A stretch of 64,000 bases of DNA from CATQGW01 sp965262235. Lineage in GTDB: Bacteria > Chloroflexota > Dehalococcoidia > Bin125. The DNA is taken from contig OZ253504.1 of the NCBI GenBank assembly GCA_965262235.1, positions 1,922,001 through 1,986,000 of the forward strand, given 5' to 3'. Numbering within the stretch: position 1 is the stretch's first letter; the number at the start of each line of letters is the position of its first letter. Of this stretch, positions 17,121-24,730 are shown piece after piece. The notes beneath the pieces are model-generated. The model was given only the letters and a program-made list of their open reading frames with translations, did not search any database and had not been told where the DNA came from. A program made the translations under genes and the position numbers.

Positions 17121-17900
17121 GCGCGACTGGAAGATGTCGAAGCCGGGCGGGATCTCGTTGACGGTGATGCCGCCGTCGACGTACAGCGTCTGGCCGGAGG
17201 TCCACGAGGCCGCGTCGCCGGCGAGATACAGCGCCATCTGCGCGATGTCTTCCGGCTCGCCCAGCCGCCCCATCGGCGTCGCGCCGACCATCGCCTCATC
17301 GAAGCCCGGCACGTCACGCGCGCGGGCGGTCAGCGGCGTCTTGGTGTGGCCCGGCCCGATCGCGTTGACGCGGATGCCGTACTGGCCCAGCTCGAGCGCC
17401 GAGACCTTGGTCAGCATCACGACGCCGGCCTTGGCCGCGCAGTACGCCGCCAGGCCGGCCGTCGCCTGTGTGGCGTTGATGCTCGCCGTGTTGATCAGAG
17501 ATCCGCCCTCGCCCTGGGCGATCAGCTGCTTCGCCTCGTGCTTGATGCAGAGGAACACGCCCGTCATGCAGACATCGACGATCTGCTGGAACCGCTCCAG
17601 CGGAAAGTCCTGAATCGGCGCCAGCCCTGCGATCCCGGCGTTGTTGAACGCCACGTCGAGCCGACCGAAGCGCTCGACGCAGGCCGCGACCATCGCCTCC
17701 ACGTCGCCTTCGCTGGTGACATCGGCGCTGACCGCCATCGCGCTCGGGCCGATCGCGCGCGCCGCATCGTTCACGCCGTCGGCGTCGCGATCGGCCATCA
17801 GGACCTGCGCGCCCTCCCGCGCGAAGAGCTGCGCCGCCGCCAGCCCGATCCCCGATGCCGCGCCGGTGATCAGCGCCACCTTGCCGTCGAGTGTCGCCAT
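17106..17900 (-). CDS. Short-chain dehydrogenase/reductase
   Basis: This 264-residue classical SDR has GKVALITGAASGIG at the N-terminus, ADRD near residue 36 (NAD-type acidic residue), NNAGIAG near 88, and active-site S-YCAAK near residues 150-160. The C-terminus has the SGQTLYVDGG motif common to SDRs of the FabG-like group. It is more distant from the three-gene array than those copies are from each other, and closest to the next gene (17998). The ATG at 17900 is preceded by GGGAGG. The substrate is unknown. Confidence 0.93.
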   Translation of the reverse strand: MATLDGKVALITGAASGIGLAAAQLFAREGAQVLMADRDADGVNDAARAIGPSAMAVSADVTSEGDVEAMVAACVERFGRLDVAFNNAGIAGLAPIQDFPLERFQQIVDVCMTGVFLCIKHEAKQLIAQGEGGSLINTASINATQATAGLAAYCAAKAGVVMLTKVSALELGQYGIRVNAIGPGHTKTPLTARARDVPGFDEAMVGATPMGRLGEPEDIAQMALYLAGDAASWTSGQTLYVDGGITVNEIPPGFDIFQSRFASR

Positions 17901-17997
17901 TGCTCGCTCCTCCCAAGATCTTGTCGGCAGGCTCGGTCACGCGCAGGCTATGAGCAGCCTGCCACCAGCTCCCGCTCATCGCGGTCCGCCGCGCCGC

Positions 17998-18780
17998 TCA
18001 CTCAATGTTGAAGAACTGGAACAGCGGCGGGTACTTGTTGATGTTCGCGCCGCCGTCGATATACAGCGTCTGGCCGGTCATCAGCGAACTCTCGTCGCCG
18101 GCCAGGTAGGCCGCCAGCTGAGCCACATCCTCGGGCTCGCCGACCCGGCCGATCGGCGCCTCCTCGGCGAACGCCTCCTCGAGGCCGCTCACGTCGCGCA
18201 GGCCCTCGGTCAGCGGTGTCCGAATCAGTCCCGGCCCGATCGCGTTGACGCGAATCTGGTGGCGTCCCAGCTCCAGCGCGGCGACCTTGGTCAGCATCGC
18301 GACGCCGGCTTTGGCCGAGCAGTAGGCCGAGAGCCCCTCGGCCGCCTGCATCGCGTTGAGGCTCGCCGTGTTGATCAGCGAGCCGCCCCCGCCCTGCTCA
18401 ATCAGCTGCCGCGCCTCGTGCTTGAGGCAGAGGAACACGCCGGTGAGGCAGACATCGATCACCTGCTTGAACTGTTCGAGGCCATAGTCCTCGATCCGCG
18501 CGAACCCGCCGATCCCGGCGTTGTTGAAGGCGACGTCGAGCCGCCCGAAGTGCGCGACGCAGGCGCCGACCATCGCCGCCACGTCGGCTTCGTCGGTCAC
18601 GTCGGCGGCGATCGCCACCGCGCTCGGCCCGAGCTCGCGCGCCGCGTCATGCACTGCGTCGGCGTTGCGATCCGCGAGCGCCACGTGCGCGCCGTCGGCG
18701 ACGAAGCGCCGCGCCGTCGCCAGGCCGATGCCCGACGCGGCTCCGGTGATCAGCGCCGCCTTGCCGTCAAGCGTTCCCAT
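17998..18780 (-). CDS. Short-chain dehydrogenase/reductase, paralogue of the downstream gene
   Basis: This 260-residue SDR has TGAASGIG, ALADRNAD, NNAGIGG and YCSAK active-site elements plus TGQTLYIDGG at the C-terminus. It shares most blocks with the SDR at 17106 (LDVAFNNAGI, VCLTGVFLC versus VCMTGVFLC), so the two are tandem duplicates. The start at 18780 begins MGTLDGKAALITG, parallel to MATLDGKVALITG next door; longer openings upstream run into the divergent gene's leader and are rejected. Confidence 0.93.
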   Translation of the reverse strand: MGTLDGKAALITGAASGIGLATARRFVADGAHVALADRNADAVHDAARELGPSAVAIAADVTDEADVAAMVGACVAHFGRLDVAFNNAGIGGFARIEDYGLEQFKQVIDVCLTGVFLCLKHEARQLIEQGGGGSLINTASLNAMQAAEGLSAYCSAKAGVAMLTKVAALELGRHQIRVNAIGPGLIRTPLTEGLRDVSGLEEAFAEEAPIGRVGEPEDVAQLAAYLAGDESSLMTGQTLYIDGGANINKYPPLFQFFNIE

Positions 18781-18978
18781 GGTGCGTTCCCCCCCAGAAT
18801 CCGGCCTCGCCAGCTGGTTGCTCAGCAGGCTACGATCCCTCGCCCGTTCAAACCCTCCGGCGGCCCGCGCGGCCTCCTGGGAACGCGATCTCACCCTCTC
18901 CACGATCACATCCATACGGAGTGGCGTACGCGCTACGATCCGCCGCAACCCGGTCAACGCACTTTGAGGGAGACGCTC

Positions 18979-19770
18979 GTGCCGCACCACGAACAGCTAC
19001 TCAACGACCCGGTCGGCGCCCTGCGCCGCGCCTGGGACGACACTGGATGTCGCGCCGCGATGATCACCGCGGCGCTGATCTTCATCTTCGAGGCGATCAT
19101 CTGGGCGATCGATGTCGAGCTCGGCGTCGCCTGGATCCCCTGCCTCATCGCCCTGTTAGCGATCGGTCGCTTCCTGACCCTGCGACCCCTGCGCGGCGAC
19201 CTGCATGATGCCGAGAATCTCAGCCTGCTGCTCGGCCTGCTTGGCGTGCTCGCTGCGGAGTCAATCTTCTGGTTCACCACCGTGGGCGACAGCTTCGCCG
19301 CACACGCCATCTTCTGGCCGTTCTCGCTCACCCTGATGGCCGTCGTGCTCGCCGCGCGCTCGCTTGCGGAGTACGCGACCCGACCGCTTGTCGCCTGGGC
19401 GCTGCTCTTCTCGCTCTTGTTCTTCAGCGCCGAGATGATCGGCTGGGCCTCAAACGCAGAGGTGCCGAGTCCGTCGTTCTCGTGGGGCGTGCTCGCGACC
19501 GTCTTCGCGCTGTTCGCCCGCTGGGTGGTCGGCCGGGGCTTCGCTGGCGCGATCGTCAGCCCGCTCAACGTCGCGACCTCACTGTTCATCTTCCTCATCT
19601 GGTGGCTCGAGTACGGCGCGGAAGTCAGCGGCGTCGGCGCCGACCCCTGGGGCTACCAGGAGGTCTACTGGCCCTGGATCCTGATGACCACGGGCATCGC
19701 CGTCGGCTGTGCGATCGCTGCGCCCTGCATCACCAACTGCCTCAACCGGCGCGCCGGCAACACGGACTGA
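18979..19770 (+). CDS. Unknown polytopic membrane protein, tandem copy A
   Basis: This 263-residue protein probably has seven or eight membrane helices. It starts at GTG 18979 behind a GAGGGAGA ribosome site and begins VPHHEQLLNDPVGALRRAWDD. Near the C-terminus are SPLNVATSLFIFLIWWLEYG and GADPWGYQEVYWPW, which recur almost unchanged in the next gene and look like the family signature. The conserved acidic and aromatic residues between helices could form a substrate or ion site, but I recognise no known family. GC content and codon use match the chromosome. Confidence 0.85.
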   Translation: MPHHEQLLNDPVGALRRAWDDTGCRAAMITAALIFIFEAIIWAIDVELGVAWIPCLIALLAIGRFLTLRPLRGDLHDAENLSLLLGLLGVLAAESIFWFTTVGDSFAAHAIFWPFSLTLMAVVLAARSLAEYATRPLVAWALLFSLLFFSAEMIGWASNAEVPSPSFSWGVLATVFALFARWVVGRGFAGAIVSPLNVATSLFIFLIWWLEYGAEVSGVGADPWGYQEVYWPWILMTTGIAVGCAIAAPCITNCLNRRAGNTD

Positions 19771-19827
19771 AGCCGCGCGTCGGCGCCCCCGACTGAACGA
19801 TCCCGCCAGCGCCTGAGAGGCCTTGCG

Positions 19828-20607
19828 ATGCCACACCACGAGCGATTGATCAAAGACCCGGTGGGCGTGCTGCGCGATGTCTGGAACGACACGGGCTGGC
19901 GCTTCGTCGTGATCGCCTCGGCGCTGGTGTTCATCCTCGAAACGGCCGTGGACCTGGTCGGGCTCGTCCAGAACTCGGCGTGGTGGTTCGCGCTGACGCT
20001 CACGATCGTCTGGATCGCGCGCAGCTTCGTCTCGCGGCCCGTGAACGGCCGGCTGACGGACACCCCAAACATGACCGTCGTGCTGGCGGTCGTCGGCCTG
20101 ACCAGCATGCAGGGCATCTTCAGCTACACGACCGTGGGCGCCACGTTCTCGGCCGAGCCGATTCTTTGGCCGTACTCGCTGATCATGATCGGCACGCTGG
20201 CCGCCGCTCGGTTCGCCGCGCCCTACGCGGCGCGGCCGCTCAACATCTGGCTGCTGGCCTATGCATTCCTGGTCTTCTGGCTGCACGTGGTGATGTGGAC
20301 GAGTGAGCTCTCGTTCGTCGACGCGCCGTTCAGCTGGGGCCTGGCGCTCATGGGGCTGGCGTTGCTGGCGCGCTGGATCGCCGGCCGCGGCTTCGACGGC
20401 CCGGTGCTGAGTCCGCTCAACGTCACCGTCGCGCTCACGATCTTCCTCCAGTGGTGGCTCGAATACGGCGTGAACAAGAGTGGGATCGGCGCCGACTCGT
20501 GGGGCAACCAGGAGATCTACTGGCCCTGGATGCTGGCCACCCTCGGCATCGCGCTGGGCGTTCGCCTGCTCGCGCCCCATGCACCGTCATCCCGCGGCGA
20601 CGCATAA
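19828..20607 (+). CDS. Unknown polytopic membrane protein, tandem copy B
   Basis: This 259-residue paralogue of the preceding gene starts MPHHERLIKDPVGVLRDVWND. The same order of seven or eight hydrophobic helices is seen, with matching loops: FxxTTVG near residue 100, AARPL.xW near 135, and SPLNVTVALTIFLQWWLEYG with GADSWGNQEIYWPW near the end. The copies differ widely in the middle helices, so the duplication is not recent. No signal peptide, cofactor motif or transporter signature is visible. Both probably share one transcript. Confidence 0.85.
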   Translation: MPHHERLIKDPVGVLRDVWNDTGWRFVVIASALVFILETAVDLVGLVQNSAWWFALTLTIVWIARSFVSRPVNGRLTDTPNMTVVLAVVGLTSMQGIFSYTTVGATFSAEPILWPYSLIMIGTLAAARFAAPYAARPLNIWLLAYAFLVFWLHVVMWTSELSFVDAPFSWGLALMGLALLARWIAGRGFDGPVLSPLNVTVALTIFLQWWLEYGVNKSGIGADSWGNQEIYWPWMLATLGIALGVRLLAPHAPSSRGDA

Positions 20608-20632
20608 TCGCGCGCCGAGCTGACGCGCGCCG

Positions 20633-21622
20633 CTAGCCGCCGCGAACGGCGGCGGCGACTGCGGCGCGGTTTTCGCGCGTCGTGTGCTGCGGGATGGAGC
20701 AGCCGCCCGTGACGAAGACCCGGCTCGGGCCGACCGCGGCCGCCTCCGCCGCCTGCGCCCCGATCTCATCCGCGCTCAGATCGCCCAGGCCCGTGCGGCT
20801 CACGCCGCCCATCACGGCCGTGTCGGTCTGGCTCCACGCTTCCGCGAGGCTGGCGTTCGTCTCGTGGCGGTCGTCCCAGTTGATCGCCGCCACCGGGTAG
20901 TCGATCAGGTCCGCCAGCATGTTGTTGGTGTGGCAGACGTGCAGGACGTTGAACGAGGCGTCGCGGATCGCGTCCAGCACCTGTAGGTCATATGGCCGCC
21001 CGAACTCGCGGTAGAAATCCGCCGTCGAATTGTCGTGGCTCGCCCACTGCAGCGGCGCGTAGAACACCCCACTCGCGCCCGCGTTCAAATTCGCGCGCGA
21101 ATAGTTGATGATCGTCTCGGTGATCCGTGCGATCGCGCCGTGCACCGCCGCCGGCGCCTCCGCGGCCGCCTGCTTGAACGCGCGCGGGTGACCGAACATC
21201 AAGCCCAGCACCGACATCGGCGAGAAGACGGTCTGGATCACGTCTACCTCGCCGCCGGTCCGCTCGACCACCAGCCGGGTCGATTCGACGTGCTCGCCCA
21301 ACACGCCGCGCTCGGCGTGCACGGTCGCCACGTCGTGTAGCTCCTCAAGCGACTCCAGCGCCGCGCGCACCATTGTCTGGTTCGTCTGACCCGTGGGCGG
21401 CTCATAGACCGCGCCCCAGGCCTCGGGGAACATCGACCAACGCGGGTTGATCTTGATGAAGTCCCAGTCGTACGCCTCGTACTGCTCAACGGTCTCGCCG
21501 ACGAGCTCGTCGTTGCTCCACTCGCGCAGGAAGTTGTGGCCCCACAGCGAGGCCGGCGCGCGGTCGACCGGCTCCCCACTGACTGCAGCCGCTACCCGCT
21601 CGCGCTTCGTCATCTCTGTCAT
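20633..21622 (-). CDS. Uroporphyrinogen decarboxylase (URO-D) family protein
   Basis: This 329-residue TIM-barrel protein belongs to the HemE/MtaA/CmuA superfamily. It has RERVAAAVSGEPVDRAPASLWGH at the start and a C-terminal NWDDRHETNASLAEAW...GGVSRTG strand-loop typical of the family. True HemE enzymes begin with a conserved RQAGRY motif, which is absent, so a role in cobamide- or zinc-dependent methyl transfer or another decarboxylation is more likely than haem synthesis. Its ATG overlaps the stop of a 53-codon pseudogene (ATGA), so it may now be expressed from that remnant's leaderless promoter. Confidence 0.85.
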   Translation of the reverse strand: MTEMTKRERVAAAVSGEPVDRAPASLWGHNFLREWSNDELVGETVEQYEAYDWDFIKINPRWSMFPEAWGAVYEPPTGQTNQTMVRAALESLEELHDVATVHAERGVLGEHVESTRLVVERTGGEVDVIQTVFSPMSVLGLMFGHPRAFKQAAAEAPAAVHGAIARITETIINYSRANLNAGASGVFYAPLQWASHDNSTADFYREFGRPYDLQVLDAIRDASFNVLHVCHTNNMLADLIDYPVAAINWDDRHETNASLAEAWSQTDTAVMGGVSRTGLGDLSADEIGAQAAEAAAVGPSRVFVTGGCSIPQHTTRENRAAVAAAVRGG

Positions 21623-21780
21623 CGCAATGCTCCATTCGTCGCCTGCTCGTCCGCGCGCCAGCGCAGCGCGAACAGCTGCTGTGGTTCTTCGATCCCCCGC
21701 AGCGTGTGGACGCCGCGGTCGGCGTACGCGATCGCCACGCCGTCGTCGGTGCGCGCGTATTGGACGGGCGGCGCCAGCAT
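21619..21780 (-). pseudogene. Remnant of an alpha/beta-hydrolase-adenylate cyclase fusion gene
   Basis: A 53-codon frame reads MLAPPVQYARTDDGVAIAYA and then directly DRGVHTLRGIEEPQQLFALR. The first part is the typical opening of alpha/beta hydrolases of the VQYA+TxDGVxIAY type; the second is the typical last strand of class III adenylate/guanylate cyclases (DRG.H.L+G..EP.+LFAL). These two ends normally bracket one long fusion protein, so about 400 or more central residues appear to have been deleted. The frame stays open, keeps an upstream TAGACT-N6-ATG signal and overlaps the URO-D start. Confidence 0.6.
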
Positions 21781-21792
21781 GCCCTCAGTCTA
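21781..21792 (-). promoter_or_regulatory. Leaderless -10 element of the hydrolase-cyclase remnant
   Basis: On the minus strand TAGACT (21792-21787) is followed by six bases GAGGGC and the ATG of the 53-codon remnant. No ribosome site is present. The signal may now serve the overlapping URO-D gene. Confidence 0.4.
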
Positions 21793-21830
21793 GGGAGCGG
21801 GGCAGATCACCGGCCCCGATCGCGCGCCGC

Positions 21831-22580
21831 TCAGATGCCCTGGATCATCCCGCCGTCGATGATGAACTCGGTCCCGTTGCAGTATTCGCTGTCGTCCGAC
21901 ACCAGGAACAGCGCCAGCTTCGCGACCTCGACCGCCTCGGCGACCCGCCCGTAGGGAATCCGCCGCACAATCTGGTCGAGCTGCCCGCCTTCAACGGCCG
22001 GCAACTCCTGCAGCATCGGCGTGTCGATCAGGCCGGGATGAATCGAGTTGACCCGCACGCCGGAGGGCGCAAACTCCGACATCGCCACCTTCGTCATCCC
22101 CCGCACCGCCCACTTGCTCGCGGTGTAAGACAGCGACCCGGCGCCGCCGCGCATCCCCGCGATCGAGGAGATGTTCACGATCGATCCGGAGCCCGCCGCG
22201 GCCATCACCGGACCCACGTGCTTGAGCCCCAGGAACACGCCGACCTGGTTGATCTCAATCACCAGCCGGTATTCCCCCAGCGTCGTCTGCGCGATCGGCG
22301 CGGAGCGGTAGATCCCCGCGTTGTTGATGAACGCGTCGATCTTGCCGTGGTCCTCGATCACCTCCGCCACGACCGACTCCCACTCAGCCTCATTCGTCAC
22401 ATCGTGGTGCAGATACGAGACGCTCTCGTTGCTCGCGGCGACGGCCTCGCCGTCCGAGTCGAGCACATCGGTGATCACCACTCGCGCGCCCTCGGACGCA
22501 AACAGCAGCGCCTCCGCCGCCCCCTGACCCCGCGCCCCACCAGTAATCAGCGCAATCTTCCCATCAAGTCGTCCAGCCAT
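21831..22580 (-). CDS. Short-chain dehydrogenase (3-alpha/20-beta-hydroxysteroid dehydrogenase-like)
   Basis: This 249-residue SDR has LDGKIALITGGARGQGAAEA (cofactor loop GGARGQG), VVITDVLD, NNAGIYR, an active site with SSIAGMRGG and YTASKWAVRGM, and HPGLIDTPML. The GGARGQG loop and YTASKWAVRG motif are those of the 3-alpha/20-beta-hydroxysteroid dehydrogenase-like subgroup. It is the most distant SDR of this region from the others. ATG 22580 has GAGAGGTGGA ahead of it. The substrate is likely a secondary alcohol; steroid use is only a family association. Confidence 0.92.
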   Translation of the reverse strand: MAGRLDGKIALITGGARGQGAAEALLFASEGARVVITDVLDSDGEAVAASNESVSYLHHDVTNEAEWESVVAEVIEDHGKIDAFINNAGIYRSAPIAQTTLGEYRLVIEINQVGVFLGLKHVGPVMAAAGSGSIVNISSIAGMRGGAGSLSYTASKWAVRGMTKVAMSEFAPSGVRVNSIHPGLIDTPMLQELPAVEGGQLDQIVRRIPYGRVAEAVEVAKLALFLVSDDSEYCNGTEFIIDGGMIQGI

Positions 22581-22664
22581 GGCTCCACCTCTCTGAGTGT
22601 GTTGGTCAACGGCAGGCTAGCCGCGTCGGCCCCGTCCGGGCGAGACGCGGGCAGCAGACGGGGA

Positions 22665-22826
22665 GGGGGAGCCCCCCTCTGTCCCTACGGGACATCTCCC
22701 CCCGCAAAGCCGGGGGGAGAGGAGATCCGAATCCCGTCTCCACCCGCGGATGTGGGGGAGAGCAGCCCCAGATCCCCTCTCCCCCCGCTTTGCGGGGGGA
22801 GATGCCGCAGGCAGAGGGGGGCTCCC
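22665..22826. repeat. Long palindromic intergenic element (REP/MITE-like)
   Basis: The left arm (22665-22722) and right arm (22776-22826) are near-perfect reverse complements: both contain gggagcccccctctg and then catctccccccgcaaagc (right arm read on the minus strand). Each arm is itself palindromic around CCCCCCGCAAAGC-GGGGGG. The 53-base centre is unrelated. No coding capacity or transposase is present. A degraded partial copy appears near 51838. Confidence 0.75.
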
Positions 22827-22856
22827 GTCCTCAGCCCCACGCAAGGGAACCGGATT

Positions 22857-22883
22857 CCGCTGACCACTCAATGTGGTCAGCGG
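22857..22883. terminator. Perfect 11-bp hairpin between convergent transcript regions
   Basis: CCGCTGACCAC (22857-22867), loop TCAAT, GTGGTCAGCGG (22873-22883). It lies 28 bases after the stop of the thioesterase gene on the minus strand. There is no U-tract on the minus side and a G-run on the plus side, so it is a stable RNA 3'-end or pause structure rather than a classical intrinsic terminator. Confidence 0.45.
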
Positions 22884-22910
22884 GGGGGAGCAGTGGACCC
22901 CTCAGCGCCG

Positions 22911-23336
22911 TTACTCCCGCGGCAGAACCACATACGTGCCATTGCCGTGGCCGATGTGCCGGTCGCGCGCGTCGTAGAGGTCCACCGAGCAATGGCTCAG
23001 CGTGCGCCCGCGGCGAATCACCTCCGCGCGCGCACGGATCGTGTCGCCCTCGAGCCCGCGCAGCCAGCGAAATTCCGATTGGGCCGTGATCACCCGCTCG
23101 CCCTCGGCCTGGACCGTCCCCAGCGCGCCGCCCATCGCTGAATCGGCCACCAACAGCCAGACCCCGCCGTGCACGATGCCGTAGAGATTGTGGGTCCGAT
23201 CGGTCGCCGTCAGCGTGATCTCGCACCAGCCATCGCCGGCGTCGGTGAAGCGGTAGCCGAGGTCCCCGAAGAGCGCCACAGCCTGCATCTCGCGCAGCGC
23301 CGGATAGCGCTCCAGGATGTCGTCGGTCGCGGCCAA
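22911..23336 (-). CDS. PaaI-type hotdog thioesterase
   Basis: This protein of about 141 residues has the acyl-CoA thioesterase hotdog fold. The core reads NLYGIVHGGVWLLVADSAMG (HGG with the catalytic acidic residue in ADSA), followed by TAQSEFRWLRGLEGDTIRARAEVIRRGRTL and a last strand ending HGNGTYVVL, as in PaaI relatives. It would hydrolyse aryl- or acyl-CoA thioesters in the cytosol. The start is taken as TTG 23336, six bases downstream of the DinB stop, because no ATG or GTG stands at the expected N-terminus. It is the intact version of the truncated copy at 23837. Confidence 0.82.
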   Translation of the reverse strand: MAATDDILERYPALREMQAVALFGDLGYRFTDAGDGWCEITLTATDRTHNLYGIVHGGVWLLVADSAMGGALGTVQAEGERVITAQSEFRWLRGLEGDTIRARAEVIRRGRTLSHCSVDLYDARDRHIGHGNGTYVVLPRE

Positions 23337-23341
23337 CGCGC

Positions 23342-23815
23342 CTACCCGAGCGTCCGCTGGATCGTGTCGCGGTGCTCCTCGAAGTGCTCGCGCATGAAGC
23401 GGAACGAATCGCGCACCGTGTGGTGCTCGCCGCGCACCATCGCGCCGCGGCTCCACTCCGCGTCCTGCACCGACTCGATCACCTGCACGGCGCGCTGGTG
23501 TCCCTTGTTGTACCGCTCGACAACCGTCCGCTGAGTCGCGTTCCGGCCCAGGAAGCGGAACGCTACCGCGCTCACCGGGTTCATCAGCTTCAGGATCGGC
23601 GCGGGCGGGTTGGTGCCCTTGCCCATTCGGAGTCGGCTGGCCGTACGCGCCATCGGTGACAGCGCGACGGCCATGTGGAAGCACAGCTCACCGTTCGACC
23701 AGGCCTGGCCCGGCGCGCGCTTCTTCCAGTCTTCCCGACTCAGGCTCGCGACCAGATCCCGGTAGTCGGCGCGCGTCGTCTCCAGCAGCGTTCGTAGCTC
23801 GGTTCGGTCGCTCAT
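23342..23815 (-). CDS. DinB-like four-helix-bundle protein, copy 1
   Basis: This 157-residue protein of the DinB/MST superfamily comprises mostly helical, metal-binding enzymes and putative thiol-dependent transferases. Typical parts are TRADYRDLVASLSREDWKKR, WSNGELCFHMAVAL (first metal-site His) and a C-terminal FRFMREHFEEHRDTI helix with the further His residues. Copy 2 at 24239 has the same layout (AGWTNGQLCWHIALG and LGGHIVEHAAEV). It lies between a thioesterase and a chimeric gene in a five-gene minus-strand block. GAGGAGAGC precedes ATG 23815. Function unknown. Confidence 0.85.
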   Translation of the reverse strand: MSDRTELRTLLETTRADYRDLVASLSREDWKKRAPGQAWSNGELCFHMAVALSPMARTASRLRMGKGTNPPAPILKLMNPVSAVAFRFLGRNATQRTVVERYNKGHQRAVQVIESVQDAEWSRGAMVRGEHHTVRDSFRFMREHFEEHRDTIQRTLG

Positions 23816-23836
23816 GCTCTCCTCGCAGACGCGGTG

Positions 23837-24223
23837 TCAGATCCCGCTGTACCAATCGTGAATCGCCGCGCCGATCTCGTGCGGCGAATCTTCCTGAACG
23901 AAGTGGCTGCCCGGCGCCGAGACCTCGGTCTGATTCGGCCAGGCGCGGCAGAACTCGAGCTGGGCGCCGTTCAGAATCGCCCCCGGCTCCGCCTGCACCG
24001 TGCCCAGCGCGCCGCGCATCGCCGAGTCGGCGACCAGTAGCCAGACGCCCCCGTGAACGATGCCGTACAGGTTGTGGGTCTTCGCTGAGGCGGGCAGTGT
24101 GATCTCGCACCAGCCATCGCCGGCGTCGGTGAAGCGATAGCCGGGCTCCTGGAAGAGCGCCACCGCCTCCATGTCGCGCAGCGGCGGGTAGCGCGCGAAG
24201 ATTTCTGCGGAGTTCAGCGCCAT
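23837..24223 (-). CDS. Chimeric ORF: thioesterase N-terminus fused to dehalogenase C-terminus
   Basis: This is a 128-residue product in two parts. Residues 1-79 match the thioesterase at 22911 (YRFTDAGDGWCEITL, NLYGIVHGGVWLLVADSAM, GALGTVQAE). The last 49 residues match the end of the haloalkane-dehalogenase-like gene at 24731 with only five differences (PGAILNGAQLEFCRAWPNQT, HFVQEDSPHEIG, IHDWY). The join is near 23986-23992, where both parents carry an Ala-Glu codon pair. The hotdog fold loses its last strands and the dehalogenase tail lacks its nucleophile, so neither activity is expected. The frame is intact; it may be a by-product of unequal recombination. Confidence 0.8.
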   Translation of the reverse strand: MALNSAEIFARYPPLRDMEAVALFQEPGYRFTDAGDGWCEITLPASAKTHNLYGIVHGGVWLLVADSAMRGALGTVQAEPGAILNGAQLEFCRAWPNQTEVSAPGSHFVQEDSPHEIGAAIHDWYSGI

Positions 24224-24238
24224 CTGCGTGTTGCGCGC

Positions 24239-24715
24239 TTAGTCGCGGCGCACTTCAGCGGCGTGCTCGACGATGTGCCCGCCGAGAAAGCCAAACGCGC
24301 TGGCGACGGTCATCGGTTTGCCCAGGAAGACGCCGCCGTTGCCCCACTCATCGTCGCCGACAGTATCGATCACCCCCTGCGTGACCGCGAAGCCCTCGTC
24401 GAAGAAGGCGAGCACTGATTCCGGCGTCGCGCCCCGTGAGCGGATGCGGACCAACCATAAGCTGAGCAGATTCAAGACCGCCATTAGCGGAGCGGGCGGG
24501 TTCATGCCCTTGTTCTTGCGCAGCCGCGAGACACGGAGGGTTCCGCCCCCCGCCCCTAAGGCGATGTGCCAACAGAGCTGACCGTTTGTCCAGCCGGCGT
24601 TGTCGCTCCGACGATCCCATTCCTCTCCGGACAGCCCTAAGACAAGTTCGCGGAACTCCTCCCGCGCTTGCGCCAACGCGGCGCGAGCTTCGTCGGCATT
24701 TGTGATTTCGGACAT
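24239..24715 (-). CDS. DinB-like four-helix-bundle protein, copy 2
   Basis: This 158-residue DinB-superfamily protein is a diverged duplicate of the gene at 23342. Shared blocks are the opening LxxAREEFRELVLGLSGEEW, WTNGQLCWHIALG, KNKGMNPPAPLMAVLN versus GKGTNPPAPILKLMN, and the last helix with His pairs (GGHIVEHAAEV). The His residues could bind one divalent metal. It lies 15 bases downstream of the dehalogenase-like gene and 15 bases upstream of the chimera, consistent with one transcript. Function unknown. Confidence 0.85.
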   Translation of the reverse strand: MSEITNADEARAALAQAREEFRELVLGLSGEEWDRRSDNAGWTNGQLCWHIALGAGGGTLRVSRLRKNKGMNPPAPLMAVLNLLSLWLVRIRSRGATPESVLAFFDEGFAVTQGVIDTVGDDEWGNGGVFLGKPMTVASAFGFLGGHIVEHAAEVRRD

Positions 24716-24730
24716 ATCGTCCCGTCCTAA

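Larger units (their letters stand above)
22581..22910. other. 330-base intergenic stretch
   Basis: No gene is supported here. The stretch holds a long imperfect inverted repeat (22665-22826) and a separate perfect hairpin (22857-22883). Short open frames through it translate the palindromes and have no protein character. Confidence 0.75.

Noticed and set aside
17641..18978. In-frame upstream extension of the membrane protein at 18979
   Set aside because: It is antisense to two SDR genes and has low-complexity composition; a ribosome site and the paralogue's start support GTG 18979.
22617..22871. 84-codon minus-strand frame
   Set aside because: Translation of the palindromic intergenic element; Pro/Arg/Gly-rich and without family character.
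23837..24223. Reading the 128-residue ORF as a normal thioesterase
   Set aside because: Its last 49 residues match the dehalogenase tail, not the hotdog strands, so a plain thioesterase call would be wrong.
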